From the NCBI RefSeq assembly GCF_025770725.1, contig NZ_JANZKZ010000001.1:744001-808000 (forward strand): DNA of 64,000 nt, in the 5' to 3' direction. Of the stretch, positions 1 to 9,464 are shown one piece after another; within the stretch, counting starts at the first letter, position 1; each line of letters begins with the position of its first letter. Source of the DNA: Sulfurospirillum oryzae. Its GTDB lineage: Bacteria > Campylobacterota > Campylobacteria > Campylobacterales > Sulfurospirillaceae. The position numbers and the translations under genes are program-made. Below the pieces are notes generated by a model. The model saw only the letters and a list, made by a program, of their open reading frames with translations. It searched no databases and was not told the origin of the DNA.

Positions 1-47
1 TCATTTTCCATCGTAGTGTCCATGATGATGATTTTGCATTGATTATA

Positions 48-908
48 TCATTTTTTATTTAGGAGGTATGAAATATCCAAAATAACTTCGGTACCTACAT
101 ACTTTTGTGAATTGATGCGCATTGAAATTTTAAACTCATCGCAATACGCTTTTACCAAACTAAGCCCTATACCATAACCTTCTTTTGTCATATCCGCTTG
201 GTAATAGCGATTAAATGCTAGAAAAAGCTCTGACTCACTCATCCCAACACCTTTATCTTTGATGCAAAGTTTATTTCCTTCTTGAAAAATACGAATTTCG
301 GAATGATCTTGATTGTATTTAAGTGCGTTATGCAATAAGTTGGAAATGACTTTAGCAAAACCATGTTTATCAGCAAAAATTTCTACATGTAAAACATCAC
401 AAAGAATTAAAACACCCGAAGCCATCTCTTTTTGTTTTTCAACAACCTTCGAGATAAGCTCGTCTAAATAAAATTTTTCACGAACATCCGTTTGGATCTC
501 TTTTTTAATGTAATAATCCACTTCTTTATAGAGTGCATACAAGTCTTTACTGGCTAGTTCAATACGCTCTAACCGTTTAAGCTTTTTAGCCTCTTGCTCA
601 TCGGCTTGAAGCATTTGAAGATTGGCATTGATCACTGAGAGCGGAATGTTGAGCTCATGCAAGGTGTCCTTGAGCAAAATATCAAGAAAACGGTTGGTTT
701 TAAACAAGGAAGAAAGTGTATAAGAGACGATGAGATACCCAATGATTAAAGAAGTAGCAAGCAAAGTAACTATCACCCAAGCTTTGTTTTCTCCAGAGTA
801 TTCCCATAAGGCAACACCAAAGCCTGTTATAAAACATATAGCAATGCTGAATGCTACAATTGAGCGAATAAAAAAGATTTTATCGCTACTTCTCAAAACG
901 ATACCCAA
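48..908 (-). CDS. Sensor histidine kinase
   Basis: A 286-residue membrane histidine kinase with two N-terminal membrane segments (about residues 11-37 and 43-65) and almost no periplasmic loop between them. The phospho-acceptor motif is DTLHELNIP, with the likely His at 84. A HATPase domain follows, with an N-box (HNALKYN), a G1 box (DKGVGMS) and a G2-type GYGIGLSLV. The lack of a periplasmic domain suggests it senses a membrane or cytoplasmic signal. Its 5' end overlaps the response regulator gene by 23 bp, so the two are translationally coupled and form a cognate pair. It resembles the kinase at about 25-26.1 kb, which has the same unusual HEL-N-x-P acceptor context. The signal is unknown. 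Confidence 0.9.
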   Translation of the reverse strand: MGIVLRSSDKIFFIRSIVAFSIAICFITGFGVALWEYSGENKAWVIVTLLATSLIIGYLIVSYTLSSLFKTNRFLDILLKDTLHELNIPLSVINANLQMLQADEQEAKKLKRLERIELASKDLYALYKEVDYYIKKEIQTDVREKFYLDELISKVVEKQKEMASGVLILCDVLHVEIFADKHGFAKVISNLLHNALKYNQDHSEIRIFQEGNKLCIKDKGVGMSESELFLAFNRYYQADMTKEGYGIGLSLVKAYCDEFKISMRINSQKYVGTEVILDISYLLNKK

Positions 909-1551
909 TTCCTCGAATATTTAAAATGCTATCTTTGCCAAAAATCTTTTTGAGATTATTGATATAAACCCTAATTGACCCCTCGTTAATCTCTTCACAG
1001 CTATTCCAAAGTCTTTCATGAATCATCTCTTTGGTGACCACTTTGCCTCGCTCTTTAACCAACAAATAAAGCAGTTCAAAATCTTTGAGATTGATGTCGA
1101 GCTCTTCTTGGTTGTAAAAAAGGCGTTTACGCGCAAGATTAAGCTTGTACGCATCATCAATATCAAGCCAATCATCCACGATTCCTTTTGAGCGCGCTAA
1201 AAGTGCTTTGATGCGCAATAAAAGCTCACCAAGATCAAAAGGCTTTTTAATATAATCATCGCCGCCTAGCATAAAGCCTTTAGTAAGGCTCTCTTGATCA
1301 CTAAGCGACGTCACAAAAATAGCAGGAGTTCGATCTCCCGATACACGAAGTTCTTTTAAAAAATCAAACCCGCTAAGATCGGGTACTTTAACATCCAAAA
1401 GATAAAGATCATACTTGTTTTCATAGCATTGTTTGAGCGCCTCTTTACCACTTGAAACCAAAGTACATACATAGTCATGTTCGCTTAAAAAATCTTCCAA
1501 GGTTTGAAGAAGTAACGTGTTGTCTTCTAAAATAAGAATTTTATACGACAT
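886..1551 (-). CDS. OmpR/PhoB-family response regulator
   Basis: A 221-residue two-component regulator. The receiver domain spans about residues 1-120, with the acidic pair ED near residue 10, the phospho-acceptor Asp near 53 (LLDVKVP) and the conserved Lys in KKPF. A C-terminal winged helix ends in the typical [12 protein letters not shown]...GIGYRF signature of PhoB-type DNA-binding domains. The reading frame opens further upstream, but the ATG at 1551 gives [10 protein letters not shown], which matches family starts, so it is chosen. It overlaps the 3' end of pyrC by 11 bp and the kinase gene by 23 bp, giving a pyrC-regulator-kinase operon. It is paralogous to the regulator at 24282. Confidence 0.92.
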   Translation of the reverse strand: MSYKILILEDNTLLLQTLEDFLSEHDYVCTLVSSGKEALKQCYENKYDLYLLDVKVPDLSGFDFLKELRVSGDRTPAIFVTSLSDQESLTKGFMLGGDDYIKKPFDLGELLLRIKALLARSKGIVDDWLDIDDAYKLNLARKRLFYNQEELDINLKDFELLYLLVKERGKVVTKEMIHERLWNSCEEINEGSIRVYINNLKKIFGKDSILNIRGIGYRFEK

Positions 1552-2548
1552 GTTTAATGCTCCAAGCGAGTGACTCGTTAGCAAACATAGGGACAACGTC
1601 ACCATAACTGTGTGTTACAACAAATGGAGTATTCTCTAAGCAAACCTCTTTGTGTAGGGCTTTATAGTTATAAATTGTTTGTGCGTTGTTACTTACAAAC
1701 GCTTGTAGAGAAGCTAATGCGTTATGTTTGTCAAACAACTCTACTAAAACTTGCAAAGCAATCGGTGCAGTAAAAACTCCCGCCGCACAACCACAACACT
1801 CTTTTTTATGAATCGGATGTGGTGCAGAATCACTTCCAAACATCACTTTGGGATGTGCTTTAAGGCTTACATGTAAAAGTGCATCACGGTCTTCATATCG
1901 CTTGGCAATTGGCTTACAAAAAAGGTGCGGTTGAAGCATACCGCCTGCAACATCATCTAACGTTATCAGGAGGTGATGTAATGTAATCGTTGCATACAAG
2001 TTTTCATATTTGTCCAAGAGATCAACACTCTCTTTGGTGGTGATGTGTTCCATTACGATTTTAAGCTTTGGAAAAGACAAAGCTAGACTTTCATAAATGG
2101 AGCCAAACTCTTTTTCTCTATCCATCACAAAACCATTCGTTTCACCATGTACACATAAGATGAGCCCTAGATCACTCATGGCTTCCAAAACAGAACGCAA
2201 TGTCTCAATGTCCATGCTTGCCACGCCACCCTCAGAATTGGTGGTAATGCCTGATGGGTAGAGCTTCAACGCCTTTACATGTAAAGCTGCTTTTTCTAAA
2301 AATTCACGCGTATAATCCGAACGAAAAAAAAGTGTCATCAAAGGATCAAAAGCATTGTTGCCAATTGCACTTATAATGCGCTCTTTATAGGCAATAACCG
2401 CCTCAATGGTCGTAATCGGAGGAACAACATTGGGCATGATGATACCACCCGCAAAACTGTACGCACTTAGGGGTGCAACCACTTTAAGCATCGCTTCATC
2501 ACGTAAATGTAAGTGCATATCTAAAGGAGAAATCAGAGTGTGGGTCAT
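1541..2548 (-). CDS. pyrC: Dihydroorotase (class II)
   Basis: A 335-residue dihydroorotase, catalysing ring closure of carbamoyl-aspartate to dihydroorotate in pyrimidine synthesis. Metal ligands are seen in DMHLHLRD at about residues 10-17, the candidate carboxylated Lys in ALKLYPSG, the later His residues in EHIT and HHLL, and the catalytic GSDSAPH. The ATG at 2548 is preferred over an in-frame TTG two codons upstream. Two copies of the TACATGTA palindrome lie inside the gene (1868 and 2276), both read as Leu-His-Val. The 3' end overlaps the regulator gene, an odd operon partner for a biosynthetic enzyme. Confidence 0.95.
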   Translation of the reverse strand: MTHTLISPLDMHLHLRDEAMLKVVAPLSAYSFAGGIIMPNVVPPITTIEAVIAYKERIISAIGNNAFDPLMTLFFRSDYTREFLEKAALHVKALKLYPSGITTNSEGGVASMDIETLRSVLEAMSDLGLILCVHGETNGFVMDREKEFGSIYESLALSFPKLKIVMEHITTKESVDLLDKYENLYATITLHHLLITLDDVAGGMLQPHLFCKPIAKRYEDRDALLHVSLKAHPKVMFGSDSAPHPIHKKECCGCAAGVFTAPIALQVLVELFDKHNALASLQAFVSNNAQTIYNYKALHKEVCLENTPFVVTHSYGDVVPMFANESLAWSIKHVV

Positions 2549-2627
2549 TACCAATGCCTTTTTAGTTTGAATTATATCAAAGCATCCCCAAAATGTTATA
2601 CTTCCAAAAACAAAGAAGGCATGAGAA

Positions 2628-3647
2628 ATGGAATATCGTTACATTGGGAAAAGTGGACTCAGAGTTACCCCTATTTGTATGGGTACCATGAGTTTTGGCA
2701 GCTGGAGCAGCAAGGCAGAATCATTTAAAATCCTCGACAGCGCGTATGATCGTGGCATCAACTTTTTTGATACGGCAGAACTTTACCCCGTTCCTCCCAA
2801 AGAGAGCTACGCAGGCATCACCGAAGAGATCATCAGCGAGTGGCTTGCCACAAAACCACGAGAAAGCATCATCCTTGCCACCAAAATCGCGGGTGCTGCG
2901 AACGGTTGGTTTGTACCACCTATTCGCCACGGATACACAGCGATCGATCGTTTTCATATTCAAAAAGCGGTTGAGGGAAGTTTAAAGCGTCTCAAAACAG
3001 ATTACATCGACCTCTACCAAGTCCACTGGCCTGATGAAGTTGTACCCAAAGAGGAGTCTATGCGAGCTCTTGATGAGTTGGTCAAAAGTGGCAAAGTTCG
3101 TTACATCGGCACTTCCAATGACACCGCTTATGGACTAACGAAATCCAACACCATTTCTGGATACGAAAAGCTGGCACGTTTTGAGTCGATTCAAAACAAC
3201 TTCTCGCTCCTCAATCCTCGCTTTTTAGATGAACTTGCCAATGTATGTCGCAAAGAGAGGGTTTCACTCCTTCCCTATTCACCTATCGGAGGCGGCGTTC
3301 TAAGCGGTAAATACAATCAAGCGTTCATCGACCCCAAAAGTCGTTTTGGCGAGTACCTTCATGCGGGAGAACCAAGACAAAAAGCCATGTATAACCGTTT
3401 TGTGAATGACAAAACGGTTACTGCGACAGCCAAATACATGGAAATTGCCAAAAAATATGGTATGAGTCCTGTAACGCTTGCTGTTGCTTGGAGTATGCAC
3501 TTTGACTTTGTCGCTTCTACCATTATCGGTGCGCGTTATGCGACACAACTCGAAGAGAGCTTTAAAGCGCTTGAGATCAAACTATCGCCAGAGATTTTAA
3601 ACGAATGTGAAAAGGTTCAAAAAGAGATTTTATACCCGATGGGATAA
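2628..3647 (+). CDS. Aldo/keto reductase
   Basis: A 339-residue NADP(H)-dependent aldo/keto reductase of the long YajO/Tas-like type. The TIM-barrel fold is indicated by FFDTAELYP (catalytic Asp and Tyr, about residues 47-55), ILATKIAG (catalytic Lys) and YQVHWPD (catalytic His). The C-terminal cofactor-binding region contains STIIGAR. The physiological substrate cannot be read from sequence. It is a single gene divergent from pyrC and convergent with amt; a long hairpin follows its stop. Confidence 0.9.
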   Translation: MEYRYIGKSGLRVTPICMGTMSFGSWSSKAESFKILDSAYDRGINFFDTAELYPVPPKESYAGITEEIISEWLATKPRESIILATKIAGAANGWFVPPIRHGYTAIDRFHIQKAVEGSLKRLKTDYIDLYQVHWPDEVVPKEESMRALDELVKSGKVRYIGTSNDTAYGLTKSNTISGYEKLARFESIQNNFSLLNPRFLDELANVCRKERVSLLPYSPIGGGVLSGKYNQAFIDPKSRFGEYLHAGEPRQKAMYNRFVNDKTVTATAKYMEIAKKYGMSPVTLAVAWSMHFDFVASTIIGARYATQLEESFKALEIKLSPEILNECEKVQKEILYPMG

Positions 3648-3648
3648 G

Positions 3649-3680
3649 TTTACATGTAAGGAAAAATCCTTACATGTAAA
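3649..3680. terminator. Bidirectional hairpin built from two TTTACATGTAA palindromes
   Basis: A perfect 14-bp stem (3649-3662 with 3667-3680) and AAAA loop lie between the convergent aldo/keto reductase and amt genes. Each arm is itself a copy of the window-wide palindrome. The position fits a shared terminator, although the T-tracts are short. Confidence 0.65.
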
Positions 3681-3686
3681 AAGAGT

Positions 3687-4868
3687 TTAGACTTTTGATT
3701 TAATGAATTCTGGGTAAGCTTCCAAACCACACTCTTCAAGGTCAAGCCCGACGTATTCATGCTCTTCATCGCTTCTAAGCCCAATAGCTTTTTTGATGAT
3801 GACAAACGCGACATAAGAGACAGGGAAGGTGAAAAGTCCTGTAATTGCGATACCTTTAAGTTGCGTAAGCAGTGAAAAGTCAGCAAAAAGAGCAACCGCT
3901 ATCGTTCCCCAAATGCCATTCACCAAGTGAACTGAAAGTGCGCCCACAGGATCGTCGATTTTAAATTTATCAAAAAGAGGAATAGCAAAAACAACCAATG
4001 CCCCACCAATGGCACCAATAACAATCGGCTCCCAAAGTCCAACAACATCAGCACTTGCGGTAATGGCAACAAGCCCACCGAGCGCTCCGTTTAAAATCAT
4101 CGTAATATCAAGCTTTCGATACTGCGCATACACAATCACCGCGGCAATAATTGCACCCGAAAGCCCTGCGGTATTTGTGTTAACAATAATTAAGCCCACA
4201 AGGTCTGCGTTTTCAACGCTAGAGATGTGAAAAGCACTTCCGCCATTAAAACCAAACCAACCGATCCAAAGAAGCATTGCACCCAGTGTCACTAACGGAA
4301 TGTTTGAAGCGGGGATAGCGCGAACTTGACCATCTTTGCCGTATCTACCTCGACGTGCTCCTAAAACTAAGATACCCGCAAGGAGTGCCCAACCACCCAC
4401 TGAGTGAATCACAGTACAACCTGCAAGGTCATGCACCTCTTTTAAAAATCCACCGCCCCAAATGGCATTGCCCACTACAGGATAAATAAACCCGCTCATT
4501 AAAACTGCAAACATCATAAAAGGAACAATGCGAATGCGCTCACTCACACCACCACTCATAATGGAAACGGTTTTACTTACAAATGCCATTTGAAATAAGA
4601 AATAGGCATAAGGACTGTATCCATCTGCAACCACGCCCTCAAGGAAGAAGCCGCTTCCTCCAAACATAATGTTATAACCCCAAAGTAAAAAAACAAAAGA
4701 GGTGATAGCATAAAGCATGACGTTGCCAGTAAGTACAGCAGAAACGTTTTTGCTGCGCACAAGTCCTGCTTCAAGCATAGCAAAGCCTGGAACCATGAAG
4801 ATAATTAAAACAGAAGCAAAAAGCAAGAAGAAAGTGTCAATAACATACTGAATGTGAGATTGATCCAT
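3687..4868 (-). CDS. amt: Ammonium transporter
   Basis: A 393-residue Amt/Rh-family channel for ammonium uptake with about 11 membrane segments and no separate signal peptide. Family hallmarks are AMLEAGLVRSKN near residues 30-41 and the DLAGCTVIHSVGG signature, whose His is part of the pore pair. The C-terminus ends in an LEECGLEAYPEF tail, the region that contacts PII proteins in this family. It lies downstream of glnK on the same strand, the classical module in which the PII protein gates the channel. A TACATGTA palindrome sits in the spacer between its ribosome-binding site and the ATG. Confidence 0.96.
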   Translation of the reverse strand: MDQSHIQYVIDTFFLLFASVLIIFMVPGFAMLEAGLVRSKNVSAVLTGNVMLYAITSFVFLLWGYNIMFGGSGFFLEGVVADGYSPYAYFLFQMAFVSKTVSIMSGGVSERIRIVPFMMFAVLMSGFIYPVVGNAIWGGGFLKEVHDLAGCTVIHSVGGWALLAGILVLGARRGRYGKDGQVRAIPASNIPLVTLGAMLLWIGWFGFNGGSAFHISSVENADLVGLIIVNTNTAGLSGAIIAAVIVYAQYRKLDITMILNGALGGLVAITASADVVGLWEPIVIGAIGGALVVFAIPLFDKFKIDDPVGALSVHLVNGIWGTIAVALFADFSLLTQLKGIAITGLFTFPVSYVAFVIIKKAIGLRSDEEHEYVGLDLEECGLEAYPEFIKSKV

Positions 4869-4877
4869 TACATGTAA
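4868..4877. repeat. TTACATGTAA palindrome abutting the amt start codon
   Basis: On the minus strand the order is AAAGG, then this palindrome, then the ATG. The copy therefore fills the Shine-Dalgarno spacer, and protein binding or a small hairpin here could affect amt translation. The regulatory role is an inference. Confidence 0.6.
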
Positions 4878-4925
4878 CCTTTGTGTGAAATAAAGTGTAA
4901 CGGATAATTGTACAAAAAAGAGGAA

Positions 4926-4958
4926 AAGCTTTGTGATTAAATTTTAATCACAAAGCTT
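4926..4958 (-). terminator. Intercistronic glnK-amt hairpin
   Basis: A perfect 16-bp inverted repeat (4926-4941 with 4943-4958) follows the glnK stop. On the minus strand it is followed by CCTCTTTTTT, so it looks like a Rho-independent (perhaps partial) terminator between glnK and amt. Confidence 0.7.
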
Positions 4959-4963
4959 AAAGT

Positions 4964-5314
<351 letters not shown>

Positions 5315-5348
5315 CTATTATTTCAAAATTGGGCTATTTTACCTTAAA

Positions 5349-5867
5349 TTATTTTAAATACGCTTTGATAATTTTTTGTGGCTGCATTGGCATGTCTCTA
5401 CCATCAGTTGTAACATTTTCAAGCTTACGAACAACGTCCATTCCTTCAATTACTTCACCAAAAATAGTATGTCTACCATTCAAATGCGGGGTAGGGACAG
5501 TAGTGATAAAAAACTGACTTCCATTGGTATTGCGACCTGCGTTTGCCATTGCTAAGATACCCGCTTTGTTAAACATAACATTGGGTTTAAACTCATCTTC
5601 AAACGGTTGCCCATAAATAGACTGACCACCACGACCTGTTCCCGTTGGATCTCCACCTTGAATCATAAAGCCTTTAATAATTCGGTGAAAGGTAATACCA
5701 TCGTAATACCCTTTTTTAACCAATCCTTCAAAATTCTCACATGCCTTAGGAGCAATCTCCGGCTTGAGTGCAAAAACAATTTTTCCTTGTGTAGTTTCAA
5801 ACACCACTTCACTTGCCATAAGAGCACTAAACAGACCTAAAAATAGAACTAAAATCACTTTTTTCAT
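5349..5867 (-). CDS. Periplasmic cyclophilin-type peptidyl-prolyl isomerase
   Basis: A 172-residue cyclophilin with a cleavable signal peptide (about residues 1-18, ending LMAS), so probably a periplasmic folding catalyst. The active-site region FHRIIKGFMIQGGDP is present, as are NTNGSQFFIT and HTIFGEV. The length matches small bacterial PpiA/PpiB proteins plus a leader. It lies immediately upstream of glnK on the same strand (46 bp gap) and 3 bp downstream of a response regulator gene, so read-through in either direction is possible. Confidence 0.93.
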   Translation of the reverse strand: MKKVILVLFLGLFSALMASEVVFETTQGKIVFALKPEIAPKACENFEGLVKKGYYDGITFHRIIKGFMIQGGDPTGTGRGGQSIYGQPFEDEFKPNVMFNKAGILAMANAGRNTNGSQFFITTVPTPHLNGRHTIFGEVIEGMDVVRKLENVTTDGRDMPMQPQKIIKAYLK

Positions 5868-5870
5868 TTA

Positions 5871-6527
5871 CTAATCTCCAATGAGTTTTGTATTTCGGAA
5901 ACGATACATTTTATTTTTGACTTTTTCTAAAATACCTACTTTAATAAGCTGTTGAAACATGTGTACAACAGTAGGCTTACTCACGCCAATATTATCAATT
6001 ATATCTTGGTATGAGCCATTAAAAATCTTGTTTTCATCTAAGTGGTTAATGATGTATTTTAAAATCTCAATCTTTTTACCACCAATAAGTGCGGCAAGTC
6101 CCTCAACAATAAAAGAACACCCTTGCAACTCTTTATTGTGTAGTTTTGGAAGCATCACGGTGTAAATATTGCTAATCAAATCTTTCACATTAATCGGTTT
6201 CATGATAAAACCATCCACTTTAAGCGTAATCGCTTCGATAAGATACTCTGTCTCCGTAAATGCCGTTGTAATAATGACAGGAATATTACGGTTGTGCTCT
6301 TTTTTGAGCTTTTTAAGCATCTCGATGCCATTCATCACCGGCATCAAAATATCAGTCACAATAATATCCACATCTTTTTCAAGAGCAATTTTTAGCCCCT
6401 CTTCGCCATTAGATGCCAAATACACCTCTTTGACAAAATCCTTTAAAATCATCTGTGTTTGCATTTGCACCGATTTTTCATCTTCTACATATAATACAAC
6501 ACAGTCTTTTAACCCGTTAAAATCCAT
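5871..6527 (-). CDS. Response regulator with C-terminal winged helix
   Basis: A 218-residue regulator. The receiver domain has acidic residues at YVEDE (about 14-17), the phospho-Asp near 59 (IVTDILMP) and Lys in IMKPI. The C-terminal part (about 140-210) is a winged-helix segment (DIIDNIGVSKPTVVHMFQQL) that is not of the OmpR or NarL type and looks more like a generic MarR/Crp-like helix-turn-helix. The start at 6527 is fixed by a perfect AGGAGG eight bases upstream; an in-frame ATG further upstream is ignored. One base separates it from the kinase stop codon. Confidence 0.9.
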   Translation of the reverse strand: MDFNGLKDCVVLYVEDEKSVQMQTQMILKDFVKEVYLASNGEEGLKIALEKDVDIIVTDILMPVMNGIEMLKKLKKEHNRNIPVIITTAFTETEYLIEAITLKVDGFIMKPINVKDLISNIYTVMLPKLHNKELQGCSFIVEGLAALIGGKKIEILKYIINHLDENKIFNGSYQDIIDNIGVSKPTVVHMFQQLIKVGILEKVKNKMYRFRNTKLIGD

Positions 6528-6528
6528 G

Positions 6529-8145
6529 TTATTTGTCCTCCTTTTTATCAAGTGGTACTAAAATAGTTATAATCGCACACTTATCATAACGTTTTCCATT
6601 CTGGAAAACATAGGCGATATTTGTGCCACTAATACTTCCTCTCATCTGCTTTTCAATAATTTGCTTGGACATATAAAGCCCTATGCCCGTACCTGAAGAT
6701 TTATGTTTCGTTGTAAAATAGGGTTCAAACATCCTATCTTGCACCTCATCACTAATCCCACCGCCATTGTCTATAACACTAATAACCGCATTACTCGCCT
6801 CTTTTCTAATAACAACTTCAATCAATTTTTCGGCCATGCCTCGTTCTTCAAGTACATCTTTAGCATTGGAGAAAAGATTCATAATGACTTGTGAAAATTC
6901 ATTGGGATAGCCACTAATTTGAACATCTTGAGTGCAATTTAAAAATATCTCAATTCCTGATTTTGCATAATATTCTTGCACCAATTTTAAACTATAAAGT
7001 ACCGTTTCTTTAACACTAAAATGCTCTTCATTGTGGTTCGGTTTAAAAAAATTACGAAAATCATCAATCGTATGTGACATTAAAGATGCCAGTTGAATTC
7101 CTTCATTAACTTGCTTATCGATAAATTCATCACTCAGCTCCATCCCTGCCATACGCTTCATCTGAAAGCTTTGAATAATCAGCACGATTGCATTAAGTGG
7201 CTGACGCCATTGATGTGCAATATTACCAATCATTTCTCCCATGGAAGCAAGCCTTGATTGGCGAAACATGATCTGATCTTTTTGACGACTCTGCTCAACT
7301 TCATACTGAACTTTGAGCTCAAGATTACGGTTAAGTTGTTGTAATTCGTGTGTTTTTGCATCGACCATTTTGGCAAGTCTAGCGTGAAGTAAACGAATAT
7401 TTTGCAACAATACAATCGCTAAAAGTGCCGCAAAAGCAATTGTGCCAAGCGTGGCTACAACAATCCATTCAAAGGTATTATCATATACTTTTTCAGTACG
7501 CGAATAGCCCTCTTTGGCGCCATCAAGATTAAGGTTAATAAGTCCTGTAAGATCGATATTGATGGAATAAACACTCGGATAAAGCTCGTTTTGGAGCGTA
7601 TCAATCGCCTTATGCGCTTGTTTAGTCTCAAAATAACTGAACATTTTAAGCAAGATACCATCAATCGTATGAATCTTTTGTTCAATCTTGGAAGTTAAAA
7701 TATCATCTTCTTTGGTTTTAAAAAATGGCTTATGGCTTTCATTCATCAAGCCCCAAGAGCGTGCCAATTTAATTAACCAATCACTCTCGTCAATGCCTAA
7801 ACTATTTTTATACTCTTGAAGTTCTATCTTAATAAGCTCTTGTGCTAACGCTATGACTACTTTCCCATCTTTATCGCTAATGGAGCCTTTTTCAATATCG
7901 CGGATTGTGTCTAAGATATTAACCGTGTAAATATCTTTAAGATTTTCAAGCCGAATTGTAGGAAGCATTCGTTTGGTGTATAAAATATCGAAATTGTTTT
8001 TGATACGATTGATACTCATGTGAGCAAAACTGCCAATAAAAAGCATGCCAACGACCATAATCAGAAAAAGAAGCGTTGTCTTTTTCGCAATAGTCATCTC
8101 ATCAATGCTACCCATAAAATCGTTCAATGGACTAGTGCTCATCAT
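6529..8145 (-). CDS. Sensor histidine kinase with HQWRQPLN box
   Basis: A 538-residue membrane kinase. Membrane segments lie near residues 26-47 and 227-250 and bracket a helical periplasmic domain of about 180 residues, rich in heptads and plausibly a four-helix bundle. A short coiled coil and the phospho-acceptor box GNIAHQWRQPLNAI follow, then a HATPase with an N-box (NLFSNAKDVL), a G1 box (DNGGGIS) and GTGIGLYMSK. A second ATG at 8142 is spaced better from the AGGAC ribosome-binding site. The gene overlaps the binding-protein gene by 14 bp and abuts the regulator gene, so all three are one transcription unit. Confidence 0.92.
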   Translation of the reverse strand: MMSTSPLNDFMGSIDEMTIAKKTTLLFLIMVVGMLFIGSFAHMSINRIKNNFDILYTKRMLPTIRLENLKDIYTVNILDTIRDIEKGSISDKDGKVVIALAQELIKIELQEYKNSLGIDESDWLIKLARSWGLMNESHKPFFKTKEDDILTSKIEQKIHTIDGILLKMFSYFETKQAHKAIDTLQNELYPSVYSINIDLTGLINLNLDGAKEGYSRTEKVYDNTFEWIVVATLGTIAFAALLAIVLLQNIRLLHARLAKMVDAKTHELQQLNRNLELKVQYEVEQSRQKDQIMFRQSRLASMGEMIGNIAHQWRQPLNAIVLIIQSFQMKRMAGMELSDEFIDKQVNEGIQLASLMSHTIDDFRNFFKPNHNEEHFSVKETVLYSLKLVQEYYAKSGIEIFLNCTQDVQISGYPNEFSQVIMNLFSNAKDVLEERGMAEKLIEVVIRKEASNAVISVIDNGGGISDEVQDRMFEPYFTTKHKSSGTGIGLYMSKQIIEKQMRGSISGTNIAYVFQNGKRYDKCAIITILVPLDKKEDK

Positions 8146-9295
8146 TTCGTCCTACGGAGAAGAAGTCATCATCGACATATTCACTTAAATGTACACGATG
8201 CAAGCATTTACAACGCTCATCTCTATTTTTTGAAATAACATTTTCATCCAATGTCTTGGAAAATGTGCCTAAAGCTTTGATAAATTCTTCTTTAGTAAAC
8301 TCTTTTCCTAGACTTTTAAAGACTTCAGCTATCATACGCGCTGCAAAATAGCCCTCCAATGAAACATGACTAAGTTCTTCTTTGGGATAGTATTTACGCA
8401 TCAAAATACGATAATTTTCAACTTCATCCACCTCCGATGTCCAAGGAGACGGCACAACTTGCGCAAAAGTAATACCCTTACCATCGCCTTTTAAAAAATC
8501 GATCAATGGCTTTGGTTCCACAAAAGAAAAGAGTCCAAAGTGAATCTCTTTACGGATTTTGGTACTTTTACGTGCTCGTTTGATAAACTCGGCTACAGGA
8601 GTGGTAGATCCAATCATTAAAATGACTTCTGGATTACACTGTTCAATCTCATATAACGCATTACCTACTGAAAGCGTATTGCGTTTATAACTTCCTTCAC
8701 CTACAAGAACCAAATTACGTTTAGAAAGAGCACTTTTTACACCATTAAGACCTGTTCTTCCATAACTATCATTTTGATAAAAAAGTGCGAACCGCTTATA
8801 TTTAAGGTCTTCGGCGTAGTACTGTACAAGCTTTTCGATCTCATCAAGATCGCCAGCCCTAGCATTAAGTACGATGGGATTTGGAGGATTACGTAAAAAT
8901 TCTGCACCTGAATACGCACCTACAAAAGGAATACGCTTTTCAATGGCAATGGGGAAAACAGCTTCCGTTACGGGTGTACCAATAATGCCAAAAAGTGCGA
9001 AAATTTTCTCTTTTTTTATGAGTTCATAGACATTTTCAACAGCGATTTTAGGTTCATACCGATCATCTTTGGCAATAATTTCTATTTTTCTTCCATAAAC
9101 GCCGCCATGATCATTAAGATTTTGCAGATAAATCTCCGCTCCTAATAAAAATTGATTTCCAACACTATTGAGCCCACCACTAAAAGGTCCGCTCATGCCT
9201 AAACGAATAGTATTCCCCTCAAATTTAGTATTAGAGATGTAATAAGGCAACAGAAAAATAGATACAAAAAGGATAACTGCAATGAGTTTACGCAT
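8132..9295 (-). CDS. Periplasmic substrate-binding protein of the branched-chain amino acid type
   Basis: A 387-residue type-1 periplasmic binding protein (LivJ/AmiC/UrtA fold). An N-terminal signal or anchor segment (about residues 3-22) precedes IRLGMSGPFSGG, typical of receptor-family ligand-binding proteins; NDDSYGRTG-like and SVEGYFAAR-like elements follow. No ABC permease or ATPase gene is nearby; the next gene encodes a histidine kinase with a helical periplasmic domain. I infer that it is the ligand-binding component of a sensory system rather than of an uptake system. The ligand is unknown. Confidence 0.88.
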   Translation of the reverse strand: MRKLIAVILFVSIFLLPYYISNTKFEGNTIRLGMSGPFSGGLNSVGNQFLLGAEIYLQNLNDHGGVYGRKIEIIAKDDRYEPKIAVENVYELIKKEKIFALFGIIGTPVTEAVFPIAIEKRIPFVGAYSGAEFLRNPPNPIVLNARAGDLDEIEKLVQYYAEDLKYKRFALFYQNDSYGRTGLNGVKSALSKRNLVLVGEGSYKRNTLSVGNALYEIEQCNPEVILMIGSTTPVAEFIKRARKSTKIRKEIHFGLFSFVEPKPLIDFLKGDGKGITFAQVVPSPWTSEVDEVENYRILMRKYYPKEELSHVSLEGYFAARMIAEVFKSLGKEFTKEEFIKALGTFSKTLDENVISKNRDERCKCLHRVHLSEYVDDDFFSVGRNDEH

Positions 9296-9371
9296 CTTTT
9301 TTTAGCTTTCTTTAGACTTTAAACACTATGATGGCATAGGCTATAAAAGAAGTCTCTGTATATTTTGCAGA

Positions 9372-9377
9372 TATAAT
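9372..9377 (+). promoter_or_regulatory. Candidate -10 box upstream of the methyltransferase gene
   Basis: A TATAAT hexamer lies 87 bp before the start codon in the 169-bp divergent intergenic region. No convincing -35 box is seen. Confidence 0.35.
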
Positions 9378-9464
9378 ATCAATTATTTTTTATAAAAATG
9401 CTTAATTAGTAAAAAAATATTTACTTAACCGATCTTTTCAGAAAAAACTAAAGAGAGTTAAAAA

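Noticed and set aside
1-47. A short His-rich reading frame (12 codons, MQNHHHGHYDGK) on the minus strand beyond the first kinase
   Set aside because: Too short, no ribosome-binding site, and cut by the window edge; it could equally be the leader of the next gene.
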